A stretch of 64,000 bases of DNA, from positions 127,898 through 191,897 of the forward strand of contig HF991826.1 in the NCBI GenBank assembly GCA_000431535.1, read 5' to 3'. Below, piece after piece: positions 33,814 to 42,700 of the stretch (its first letter is position 1; each line of letters starts with the position of its first letter). The notes under the pieces are model-generated. The model made no database searches. It was given only the letters and a program-made list of their open reading frames with translations, and had not been told where the DNA came from. This stretch comes from Clostridium sp. CAG:678. GTDB taxonomy: Bacteria > Bacillota > Clostridia > Oscillospirales > Acutalibacteraceae. A program made the position numbers and the translations under genes.

Positions 33814-34155
33814 TTATGATTTTTCCTGACCGAAAACTTTAATCTTTTTAAAAAAACAGCTGTGGCTGCCGGTGTGGCAGGCTGCGCCGGTCTGAATAAC
33901 CTCGATCAGGAGGGTATCATCATCACAATCGCCGTATATGGAAACGATCTTTTGAAGATGACCGCTTGTGGCGCCCTTATTCCAAAGCTCCTGCCTGCTT
34001 CTGGACCAAAACCAAGTATAGCCGGTTTCCAGCGTTTTTTTCAGGGATTCCCTGTTCATATAAGCAAGCATAAGCACCTGCCCCGTGCCGTGTTCCTGAA
34101 TCACGGCGGGGATGAGATCGGATTTTTGAAAATATTTTTCAAGATCATTCTGCAT
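33814..34155 (-). CDS. hisI: Phosphoribosyl-AMP cyclohydrolase HisI
   Basis: A 113-residue zinc enzyme of the third histidine step, opening the purine ring of PR-AMP. Signature regions are [20 protein letters not shown] and the metal-binding [11 protein letters not shown] and [13 protein letters not shown]. It overlaps hisA by 11 bases. Confidence 0.96.
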   Translation of the reverse strand: MQNDLEKYFQKSDLIPAVIQEHGTGQVLMLAYMNRESLKKTLETGYTWFWSRSRQELWNKGATSGHLQKIVSIYGDCDDDTLLIEVIQTGAACHTGSHSCFFKKIKVFGQEKS

Positions 34156-34867
34156 TTGCCGCCACCTCCAAAGCCTGTTTCAGATCAAGGCTGCCGCTGT
34201 AGATACTTTTTCCGCAGATCGCGCCGTAAAGCCCGAGCGACTGAAGCGCCTTTATATCCTTTATATCGGTAATGCCGCCGGAGGCGATGATATCGCACGA
34301 AACGGCATGGTTGATCTCTTCTAATTGTTTCAGATTGGGGCCGGTTAACGTGCCGTCCTTAGAAATATCCGTAAAAATAATCGTCTGAACACCGCACTGC
34401 TCCATGCTTTTTGCAAGATCGGTAAAATAGACGTCTGAAGTCTGCGTCCATCCCTCCGCCGCGGCGTAGCCGTTTTTAGCGTCTATGCCGACTGCGATCC
34501 TGCCCCCAAACCGGGCAACCGCGGTTTTCACAAGATCTGGCTGTTGGAGCGCGGCGGAACCGAGGATCACGCGTTCGATTCCGGAAGAAAGATAAAATTC
34601 TATATCCTGCATGCTGCGAATACCGCCGCCGAGTTCCACTTTGAGGGAAGTGTTTTGGGCAACGCTTAAAAACACTTCAGCATTTACGCGCTTTTTCTGA
34701 AGGGAGCCGTCCAGATCCACCATATGGATCCATTCGGCGCCGTCTTTTTCAAAACCGAGCGCCGTTTCAAGAGCGCCGTTCGCAACCTGATGCGCGGTAG
34801 AAAAATCACCTTTATAAAGCCTTACGGGCTTGCCGCCCATAATATCCACAGCAGGTAAAATAACCAT
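34145..34867 (-). CDS. hisA: ProFAR isomerase HisA
   Basis: A 240-residue TIM-barrel isomerase converting ProFAR to PRFAR. The N-terminal [18 protein letters not shown] has the catalytic Asp8-type position, with [11 protein letters not shown] and [13 protein letters not shown] phosphate and catalytic regions. Its start shares a base with the hisB stop (TAATG). The cyclase HisF and glutaminase HisH that act next are not in the cluster. Confidence 0.96.
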   Translation of the reverse strand: MVILPAVDIMGGKPVRLYKGDFSTAHQVANGALETALGFEKDGAEWIHMVDLDGSLQKKRVNAEVFLSVAQNTSLKVELGGGIRSMQDIEFYLSSGIERVILGSAALQQPDLVKTAVARFGGRIAVGIDAKNGYAAAEGWTQTSDVYFTDLAKSMEQCGVQTIIFTDISKDGTLTGPNLKQLEEINHAVSCDIIASGGITDIKDIKALQSLGLYGAICGKSIYSGSLDLKQALEVAANAE

Positions 34868-35442
34868 TATAAAACTCCTTTGGTAGAGAGAACGCCTTTG
34901 CCGTTTTCAGCAGCCGCCATGCTGAGGGCATGGCCGAACGCTTTGAAAAGCGCCTCTATAATATGATGGGAATTGCTGCCGTAGATCTCATTGAGGTGCA
35001 GCGTGATCCCGGCGTTTACGGCAACAGCGCGGAAAAATTCCACCGTGCAGCAGGTTTCATAATCGCCGCACTTTTCCTCTGCAAAATCCGCGTTAAACAC
35101 CAGAAACGGCCGGTTGGAAATATCCAACGCGCAATGCGCAAGCGCCTCGTCCATAGGGATATAAAAGGAACCGTAGCGGTTAATGCCGCTCATATCGCCG
35201 AGCGACTGCTTGATTGCCGTTCCGAGAGCGATGCCCGTATCCTCCACAGTGTGATGGGTATCCACATCCAGATCGCCCTTCACCGCAAGCACAAGACCGA
35301 ACCCGCCATGCACCGCAAGCGCGGTGAGCATATGATCAAAAAAGCCGATTCCGGTGCTGACGCTGACATCGCCGCCGTCCGGCGAAAAGGAAAGCTGAAT
35401 ATCCGTTTCCTTTGTTTTTCTGTTTACCTGTGCACTTCTCAT
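34867..35442 (-). CDS. hisB: Imidazoleglycerol-phosphate dehydratase HisB
   Basis: A 191-residue monofunctional dehydratase. Manganese ligands lie in GFFDHMLTALAVHG, DTHHTVEDTGIALG and GSNSHHIIEALFKA. ATG at 35442 follows GGAGGG. It lies downstream of the DUF3006 gene, which interrupts the histidine cluster. Confidence 0.96.
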   Translation of the reverse strand: MRSAQVNRKTKETDIQLSFSPDGGDVSVSTGIGFFDHMLTALAVHGGFGLVLAVKGDLDVDTHHTVEDTGIALGTAIKQSLGDMSGINRYGSFYIPMDEALAHCALDISNRPFLVFNADFAEEKCGDYETCCTVEFFRAVAVNAGITLHLNEIYGSNSHHIIEALFKAFGHALSMAAAENGKGVLSTKGVL

Positions 35443-35457
35443 ATTTGCCCTCCGATT

Positions 35458-35661
35458 TCAATTGGATCTGCGAAACAGATCTTTCCGTTTTGCGGCGTTT
35501 TTTGCTTTGCGTGACGCCGTTTCTTCTTTATCCGCAATAATACGGAACACATCGCCCTCCACAGCGCTGCCAAAAATACACAGCGGCGCATTTACGGTTT
35601 TGCCGTTTTCCAGTTCCAGCACGGCGATGTCATTTTCTATTCTGTTGATGATTACTTTCAT
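35458..35661 (-). CDS. DUF3006-type small protein
   Basis: A 67-residue protein with a small beta-rich N-terminal part (VIINRIENDIAVLELENGKTV) and a basic C-terminus (RKAKNAAKRKDLFRR). The pattern fits DUF3006, small proteins repeatedly encoded beside secreted metallo-beta-lactamase genes, as here. Its ATG is one base after the stop of that gene, so the two are translated together. Function unknown. Confidence 0.75.
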   Translation of the reverse strand: MKVIINRIENDIAVLELENGKTVNAPLCIFGSAVEGDVFRIIADKEETASRKAKNAAKRKDLFRRSN

Positions 35662-35662
35662 T

Positions 35663-36778
35663 TTATTCAGGATCGCATATCCCGCACGGGGTATACCCTT
35701 TCTTTTCCAGTTCTGAAACGGATTCAGACGTATATTCTTTATTGCTGTCTGCCATGGACGAAACAGCGGAACAATCCGGCATGTGGATCTTTTTGGAAGA
35801 CGTGTTCAGCACATACGTATACTGCGCGTCCTTTTGTGCGCCGCTTTCCGCCGCACCGGTCATCTGTGTAAAAGCCGCGTCTTCCTCCCCTGTTGTTTCG
35901 CTGACAGCATCTGAAGAATCGGCAACGGATACTGCCGTGCCGTCTGAGCGGATCACAATATTGCCAAGAAGATCCGTGCGCAGCACCTGCGCGCCTGCAT
36001 TCTGCCAGCGTGCAACAACATCTGCGTTTGGATGACCGTAGGCATTCTCCGCGCCGACCTCGATCACAGCGTACTGCGGAGAAACGCGGTTTACAAAGCC
36101 TTGGGATGAGGAAGTATCCGAGCCGTGGTGCCCGACCTTAACAACATCTGCCGAAACGTCTGCCGTGATCTCCTGTTCCGAAACTTCTTCCGCATCGCCC
36201 ATAAAGAGAAAAGAGACCTCGCCATACGTGAGTTTCAGCACTGCCGAAGCATTGTTCAGATCATCGGGATCCGGTGAACAAGGCGCAAGGAACTGCGCGG
36301 TCACTTCCCCATCCGCAATCACGCTGACGGACTGCGCCGCCTGACTGACGGTGCAGCCCTCTGCATCCACTTTGTCCAGAAAAGAACTGTATATAGCGGA
36401 GGAAGAGTCGGCGTCCGGCATATAAACATTTAAAACATCAAACGTATCCAGCACTTCGGGCAGCCCGCCGATATGATCCGAATGGGGGTGCGTTGCCACA
36501 AGATACGTGATCTCGCTGTAACCGAGCGACGAAATATAATCCGATACCGTTTTGCCGTATTCCTGCTCACCTGCGTCGATCAGCATGGTTTCTCCGCCGG
36601 GGAGTTCTATAAATTCACTGTCCCCCTGCCCCACATCCAAAAAGTGAACGGCAAGTTCGCCGTCTTTTGCTTTTTGCTGTGAAACCGGCGCGGAATCAGA
36701 ATCTGCCGAAACAGAACAGGCGCAGAGCAATGCCATAAGCAGCGCAGAGCAAACAGCAGCCAGCCTTTTAAATTTCAT
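35663..36778 (-). CDS. Lipoprotein metallo-beta-lactamase (ComEC C-terminal-like) with terminal Cys motif
   Basis: A 371-residue exported protein. The N-terminus is a lipoprotein signal with lipobox ALLCAC (Cys near 22). The MBL domain is of the ComEC/Rec2 type: FLDVGQGDSEFIELPGGETMLIDAG, THPHSDHIGG, FLFMGDAE and KVGHHGSDTSSS. A Ser/Ala-rich linker leads to a small C-terminal module with H-x4-C and a final GYTPCGICDP, probably metal-binding. It has no membrane channel domain. In other bacteria this MBL type degrades DNA or acts on unknown substrates. The ATG at 36778 (or 36781) lies just after the hisD stop without a clear ribosome binding site. Confidence 0.85.
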   Translation of the reverse strand: MKFKRLAAVCSALLMALLCACSVSADSDSAPVSQQKAKDGELAVHFLDVGQGDSEFIELPGGETMLIDAGEQEYGKTVSDYISSLGYSEITYLVATHPHSDHIGGLPEVLDTFDVLNVYMPDADSSSAIYSSFLDKVDAEGCTVSQAAQSVSVIADGEVTAQFLAPCSPDPDDLNNASAVLKLTYGEVSFLFMGDAEEVSEQEITADVSADVVKVGHHGSDTSSSQGFVNRVSPQYAVIEVGAENAYGHPNADVVARWQNAGAQVLRTDLLGNIVIRSDGTAVSVADSSDAVSETTGEEDAAFTQMTGAAESGAQKDAQYTYVLNTSSKKIHMPDCSAVSSMADSNKEYTSESVSELEKKGYTPCGICDPE

Positions 36779-36783
36779 CATGA

Positions 36784-38064
36784 TCAAAACCGAACTTTAA
36801 TACTGTTTGCGTGTGCGGTAAGGCCTTCCGTTTCCGCAAGCGTGATAATATCATCCTTTGCCTTTTCAAGTTCCGGCTGCGTATAATAAATGAAAGAGGA
36901 TTTCTTAATAAAACTATCCACTGAAAGCGGGCTGAAAAATCTTGCCGTGCCGCTTGTGGGCAAAACGTGATTCGGGCCGGCAAAATAATCGCCGAGCGGT
37001 TCGGGCGACCAGTTGCCGAGGAACACGGAGCCTGCGTTATCGATCATGCCGATATATTTTAACGGCTCTTCCACGCACATTTCAAGGTGTTCCGGCGCAA
37101 GCTCATTGGCAAATTTGATTGCCTGCTCCATCGTTTCGCAAACGATGATCTCGCCGTAATCCTCCAGAGAGCGCTCAATGATCTCCTGCCTTTCCAGAAA
37201 TTTGATCTGCCTTTCGATCTCTTTTACCGTTGCGCGGGCGATCGTTTCCGAGGTGGTGAGCAGAATGGCAGACGCCATTTTATCATGCTCCGCCTGGCTC
37301 ATCAGATCCGCCGCAAGGAAAGACGGCTTGGCGGTCTTATCCGCAACGATCAGGATCTCTGACGGGCCGGCAACCATATCAATATCCACTACGCCGTAAA
37401 GAAGCCTTTTGGCGGTTGCCACAAAGATATTGCCGGGGCCTACGATCTTATCCACCTTGGGGATCTTTTCCGTGCCGTAAGCAAGCGCGGCAACTGCCTG
37501 CGCCCCGCCGCATAGAAAGACTTTATCCACCCCCGCGATCGCGGCGGCAGCCATAATATAAGGATTCGGATTGCCCTCCGCGCCGGGCGGTGTAACCATA
37601 AGGATCTCCTTAACGCCGGCAATCTTTGCCGGAACGGCATTCATCAGCACCGAACTCGGATAAGCCGCCGTGCCGCCGGGCACATAGATGCCGACCCGGT
37701 TCAGCCCCCTTATACGCTGCCCCATGATCACGCCGTTTTCCTCTGTTGTAAGCCAGCTTTGCTGCGCCTGCCTCTGATGAAAGCGCTGAATATTATCCTT
37801 GGCTCGGGTAATGGCGTTTATAAAATCTTCTTCCACAACATCAAGATACTGCTGAAGTTCTTCTTTTTCAATAACGGTTTTCTTGGGAACACTGCCGTCA
37901 AAGCGGGAAGTATATTCGCGCACTGCGGCATCGCCGCCCTCTTTTACGCCGTTCAGGATAGAAGTTACGATCTCCACGATCTTGGGATCGGTCTCGCCGC
38001 TTCTTTTTTTCAGATTTTCCACGATGGCGTATTCGGTTTTTCCGTTTGCTTTTGTGATTTTCAT
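36784..38064 (-). CDS. hisD: Histidinol dehydrogenase HisD
   Basis: A 426-residue zinc NAD-dependent enzyme performing the last two oxidations to histidine. Family motifs are VPGGTAAYPSSVLMN, GAQAVAALAYGT and the catalytic region LMSQAEHDKMASAILLT; a zinc ligand lies in the C-terminal LTAHANS. ATG at 38064 follows AGAGGTC. It is 13 bases after the hisZG fusion gene. Confidence 0.96.
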   Translation of the reverse strand: MKITKANGKTEYAIVENLKKRSGETDPKIVEIVTSILNGVKEGGDAAVREYTSRFDGSVPKKTVIEKEELQQYLDVVEEDFINAITRAKDNIQRFHQRQAQQSWLTTEENGVIMGQRIRGLNRVGIYVPGGTAAYPSSVLMNAVPAKIAGVKEILMVTPPGAEGNPNPYIMAAAAIAGVDKVFLCGGAQAVAALAYGTEKIPKVDKIVGPGNIFVATAKRLLYGVVDIDMVAGPSEILIVADKTAKPSFLAADLMSQAEHDKMASAILLTTSETIARATVKEIERQIKFLERQEIIERSLEDYGEIIVCETMEQAIKFANELAPEHLEMCVEEPLKYIGMIDNAGSVFLGNWSPEPLGDYFAGPNHVLPTSGTARFFSPLSVDSFIKKSSFIYYTQPELEKAKDDIITLAETEGLTAHANSIKVRF

Positions 38065-38077
38065 TCAAAGACCTCTT

Positions 38078-39688
38078 TTACACTTTACTTGCAAGTTCCA
38101 GATCAGAAAGAAAAGATTCAATCTCCTGCTTTCTGAGTTTCATGGATGCCATATTCACGATAACCCTTGCGGAGATCGGCAAAATCTCCTCCACCACCTC
38201 AAGACCGTTTTCCTTGAGCGTGGAGCCGGTTTCCACAATATCCACAATACCGTCCGCAAGGCCGAGCAGGGGCGCGAGTTCCACGCTGCCCTCTATTTTG
38301 ATCACATCCACATCCATACCCTTGGAGCGGAAAAATTCCTTTGCCACCTTGGGGTATTTTGACGCGACTGTTTTTCTGGAATAGCCGCTGAAAAAATCTT
38401 TTCCTTTGGGGCAGGCAAGTGCGAAACGGCATTTTCCGATATGAAGATCCATCACTTCATAAAAGGAACTGCCGTGCTCAACAATCGTATCCTTGCCGAC
38501 GATACCGATATCACACACGCCGTGTTCAACATAGGTGATCACATCCGGCGCCTTGGAGAGCACCGCCTCATAGCCGTCCACCGGGAGGATCAGGCGCCTG
38601 CCCTTATTTTCAAGCTGAGAAGTATCCAGCCCCATTTTCTGAAACAGTTTTACGCTGGATTTTTCCAGCCTGCCTTTGGTGAGCGCGATCCGAATAGGGC
38701 GCTCCACATTGATGACTTCATGCATTACATCAAACAGGGCGTTTATATCCACAGCAAAACCGATTGCCGGCGCATCCAGCCCGAACTTGCCGATCAGATT
38801 ATCATATCTGCCGCCGGAGAGCACCGAAACGCCGGAGCCCTCGGCATAGCCCCTGAAAATGATGCCTGTATAATAATTTGTGCGGTTTACAAGGCCAAGA
38901 TCGATCATAATATGATCCTGATGGCCGAGCGCGCAGAGTTTCTGATAAATATTTCCGAGGTAATCCAGCGCTGTGTCCGACTTTTCGGAGGAATATAGCC
39001 GCTTTGCCTGCTCCAGCACCTCTGCGCCGCCGAAAAGGCGCGGCAGCCTGCGCAGCACTCTGGTCTGCACCGTATCGCCTATGGAGGCGAGCAGATCGCT
39101 GAGCGCGGCAAAATTTTTGCTTTCCGTTAAAGAGCAGATCTCTGCCTTTTGAGCGGGATCTATATCCATATCATCCAGAATGGCATTGAAGAAACCGGCG
39201 TGCCCGATCTCCAGAGAATAGGAATTCAGATGCGCGCGCCCGAGCGCTTCCAGCGCCATGGTAAGGACTTCCATATCCGCGTTTTCAGATCCGTCTCCGA
39301 TCAGTTCTATACCGCTCTGGGGGATCTCATCCGTTCTGCCGGCATATGCCTTATTGCGTGTAAACACATTTTGATTATAATAAAGGCGCACCGGGAAATC
39401 CGAACGGCTGAGCCTGGTTGCCACCAACCGCGCGATCGGCATAGTATTATCCGGGCGCAGGACAGTTGTTCTGCCGTAAGCGTCCGTTAATTTATACATA
39501 ATATCCGATTCCATGCCGCTGTCGTTTTCAAACACGTCTATATACTCAATGGCAGGGGTAATGACCTTGCGGTACTTTTTTTCCTTAAAAAGATCCGAAA
39601 GGGCGGTTTCTATCTTTTTTCTGTCGTCGCACTCCTCAAACAGCAGATCCCTGCTGCCCTGAGGTGTTACCTTTGCATAATTCTTCAT
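38078..39688 (-). CDS. HisZ-HisG fusion: ATP phosphoribosyltransferase with built-in regulatory subunit
   Basis: A 536-residue protein combining two normally separate subunits. Residues 1 to about 325 are HisZ, a histidyl-tRNA-synthetase-like domain (TPQGSRDLLFEE, TTVLRPDNTMPIARL, SGGRYDNLIGKFG). Residues about 330-536 are short-form HisG (IRIALTKGRLEKSSVKLF, GIVGKDTIVEHG, DGIVDIVETGSTLKENGL). It catalyses ATP plus PRPP to PR-ATP, the committed and histidine-inhibited step. ATG at 39688 follows CGGAG. The frame is continuous. It is first in the histidine cluster, with its own promoter. Confidence 0.95.
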   Translation of the reverse strand: MKNYAKVTPQGSRDLLFEECDDRKKIETALSDLFKEKKYRKVITPAIEYIDVFENDSGMESDIMYKLTDAYGRTTVLRPDNTMPIARLVATRLSRSDFPVRLYYNQNVFTRNKAYAGRTDEIPQSGIELIGDGSENADMEVLTMALEALGRAHLNSYSLEIGHAGFFNAILDDMDIDPAQKAEICSLTESKNFAALSDLLASIGDTVQTRVLRRLPRLFGGAEVLEQAKRLYSSEKSDTALDYLGNIYQKLCALGHQDHIMIDLGLVNRTNYYTGIIFRGYAEGSGVSVLSGGRYDNLIGKFGLDAPAIGFAVDINALFDVMHEVINVERPIRIALTKGRLEKSSVKLFQKMGLDTSQLENKGRRLILPVDGYEAVLSKAPDVITYVEHGVCDIGIVGKDTIVEHGSSFYEVMDLHIGKCRFALACPKGKDFFSGYSRKTVASKYPKVAKEFFRSKGMDVDVIKIEGSVELAPLLGLADGIVDIVETGSTLKENGLEVVEEILPISARVIVNMASMKLRKQEIESFLSDLELASKV

Positions 39689-39712
39689 CCGTATACTCCG
39701 TATAATAACTTT

Positions 39713-39726
39713 AGCGTGTTAACGCT
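39713..39726. promoter_or_regulatory. Palindrome at the start of the his transcript (possible operator)
   Basis: AGCGT-GTTA-ACGCT lies 6-19 bases downstream of the -10 element, over the expected transcription start of hisZG. A repressor site is plausible; the regulator is not identified. Confidence 0.45.
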
Positions 39727-39731
39727 TTAAT

Positions 39732-39760
39732 ATGCTACCATATTAAATTATACTTGTCAA
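39732..39760 (-). promoter_or_regulatory. Sigma-A promoter of the his-recJ-relA array
   Basis: On the minus strand TTGACA (39760-39755), 17 bases, TAGCAT (39737-39732). The -35 box begins right after the polC stop codon. Confidence 0.75.
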
Positions 39761-42700
39761 CTAAAAGCCGAAAAGCGAGATCTGATTACTATCCGGCAGA
39801 TCGCCGAGCGCGCCGCATTTTCTGAGCGAATCCACAACGCTCTGCCCGATCCCCGCGCGCGCCATAAGATCATCGCACGAAATGAAATCGCCGTTTCCGT
39901 CATTGACGGCGGCAACGATCTGCTTGGCAGCGTTTTCGCCGATGCCGTCTATTGCAGTAAACGGAAGACGTATCTTTCCGTTCTCTATTTTATAGACACG
40001 CCAATCCGATTTATAAAGATCGACCGGCAGAAATTCCACGCCGCGGCACAGCATCTCAATAACGATCTGAAGGATAACATAGGTATCGCTTTCTTTCTGT
40101 GTGATCGTGCCATTATTTTTATGCGCTTTGATCTCTTCCATTCTGGCCTTTACGGCGTTTTTACCGGCGACCGCGGCAACAGCATCCAGATCGCCTCCGC
40201 GAACGGTAAAGAAAGCGCTGTAATATTCAACGGGATAATAGATCTTATACCAGCCGAGGCGCAGAGCGGCAATAACATACGCCGCGGCGTGCGCCTTGGG
40301 AAACATGTATTTGATCTTATAGCAGGAATCAATATACCACTGCTCCACGCCGATCTCACGCATTCGTTCCTCATACGGCGGCAATTCTTTGGGCGCCTTG
40401 CCCTTTCGGGTATATTCCATGATCTTAAAGCAGTCTTTCTTGGAAAGCGGCGACGGCTTACCCGTTTTTTGCTCATATGCTTCTGCCTTATGGATCAGAT
40501 AGGTCATAATACCGTCTCGGCAGCCGATGACTTCAGAGATCGTGCAGGTGCCGTTATGGATCAGTTCCTGCGCGTTGCCGAGCCAAACATCCGTTCCGTG
40601 TGACAGGCCGGAGATCTGCAGCAGATCTGAAAACGTTTTAGGCTTTGCCTCCACCAGCATGCCGATAACGAACGGCGTGCCCATTTCCGGAATGGAAAGC
40701 GTGCTTGTGGGGCAGTCGATATCTTCCGGAGAAACGCCGATCGGCTCTGTGGAAGTGATCATCTGATACAGTTTCGGATCGCATATATCCACATCCATAA
40801 CGGGAATACCGGTTGCGTCTTCTATAAACTTATAAAGCGTGGGCACATCGTGGCCGAGTTCATCCAGCTTCAGCAGCGTATCATGAAGCGCATTTTTGAA
40901 ATCGAAATGCGTGGTGAGCGTGCCTTTGGACGCGTCGTCAGACGGATACTGAACAGGGGTGAAATCCTCCACCTCATATTCTTCCGGAACAACGACCATG
41001 CCGCCGGGATGCTGACCGGTTGTGCGCTTGATACCCGTGCAGCCCACGGTAAGCCTGTCCTCCTCCGCTCTGGGGACTTTCAGCCCGCGCTCTTCAAGAT
41101 ATTTTTTTACATAGCCGTAAGCGGTTTTATCCGCAACGGTAGACATGGTGCCCGCCTTGAAAACATGGGATTTGCCGAAAAGTTCTTCCGTAAACCGGTG
41201 AGACTGAGACTGAAAATCGCCGCTGAAATTCAGGTCGATATCCGGCTCTTTATCGCCGTCAAACCCAAGGAAAGTTTCAAACGGGATCTCATGGCCGTCC
41301 CTGTCCATCGGTTCGCCGCAGACGGGGCAGTTTTTCGGCGGCAGATCAAAGCCTGAGCCGACGGAACCGTCCGTGACAAATTCACTGTGTTTGCACTTGG
41401 GGCAAACATAATGCGGCGGCAGCGGATTTACTTCTGAAATGCCGCCCAGATGGGCGACAAGAGAGGAACCTACGGATCCTCTGGAACCCACAAGATAGCC
41501 GTGCTCCTCTGAATTTTTAACAAGCCTTTTGGCAATAACATATAGCACGGCATAGCCGTGTTTAATAATGGAATCCAGTTCTTTCTGGAGCCTTGGGCCG
41601 ACTTCTTCCGGTACGGGATCGCCGTATTTTTCCTTTGCGTTTTTCCAGCAGGTCTCGGTAAGTTCCTCCTCAGCGCCGTCAATATGCGGCTGGAACGTAC
41701 CGGGCGGGATCGGAACCACATCATCATCAATCAGATCCGCGATCTTATTGGGATTATAAATTACAAATTCCTTTGCGCGATCCCCTGCCCATTCAAAATC
41801 TTTCAGCATTTCCTCTGTTGTTTTGAAGTAGAGGGGCGCCTGCTGGTCTGCATCGTCAAACCCTTTGGACGCCATGATGATGGCTCTGAATTTTGCATCG
41901 TGCTCATCCAAAAAATGCACGTCGCCCGTTGCAACGGTCATTTTACCGAGTCTGTCCGCACAAGCAACGATGCGTTTATTGATATTGATCAGATCTTCTT
42001 GCGTTCTGACACGCCAATACACGTTTTTACGCTCTTCGCCTTTTTTGGTGAGCACATATTCCTCATTGCTGGTTCGGAGCATAAATTCATTGTTGCCGTT
42101 CGGCTGTATTTCAAGATAATCATAAAAAGAGGCGATCTCGTCCAGTTCCTCATCCGTTGCGCCGTTCAGGATTGCCTGATACACTTCGCCCTGTTCGCAG
42201 GCGGAGCCGATCACGATCCCGTTTCGGTGTTGCCTCAAAATTGACTTTGGAATCAGCGGACGGTTTTTATAATATTTAACATTGCTGGCGGAAATATGCT
42301 TGTAAAGCACCTTTCTGCCCTCCAGATTCTTAATCAGGAAAATAATATGGTTGCGCTTGAAATCGCGCGTTTTCATATGCATGAAATCCGGGTATTTTTC
42401 ATCGTCAACCAAATACCCTTCCATGCCGCAGATCAGCTTGATTCCGGCACTTTTTGCCGCCTTGCTTGCCTCCGGCAGCGCCTGAACAACGCCGTGGTCC
42501 GTTACGGCGATCGCCTTATGCCCCCACTTGGCGGCTCTGTTTACAAGCGCTGTAGGTGAGGAAATACCGTCCATAGCGGAAAGCGAGGTGTGCAGGTGAA
42601 GTTCCACTCGTTTTTCCGGGGCGTTATCCTCTTTTTCCGCCTTTAAGACGGAAGCAATACCATCCGGCAGTATCAGATATTCATTGGTGTATTTATCCAG

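Noticed and set aside
39600..39760. T-box leader for the histidine operon
   Set aside because: The leader between the promoter and hisZG is under 50 bases, far too short for a T-box, and no specifier loop or terminator is present.
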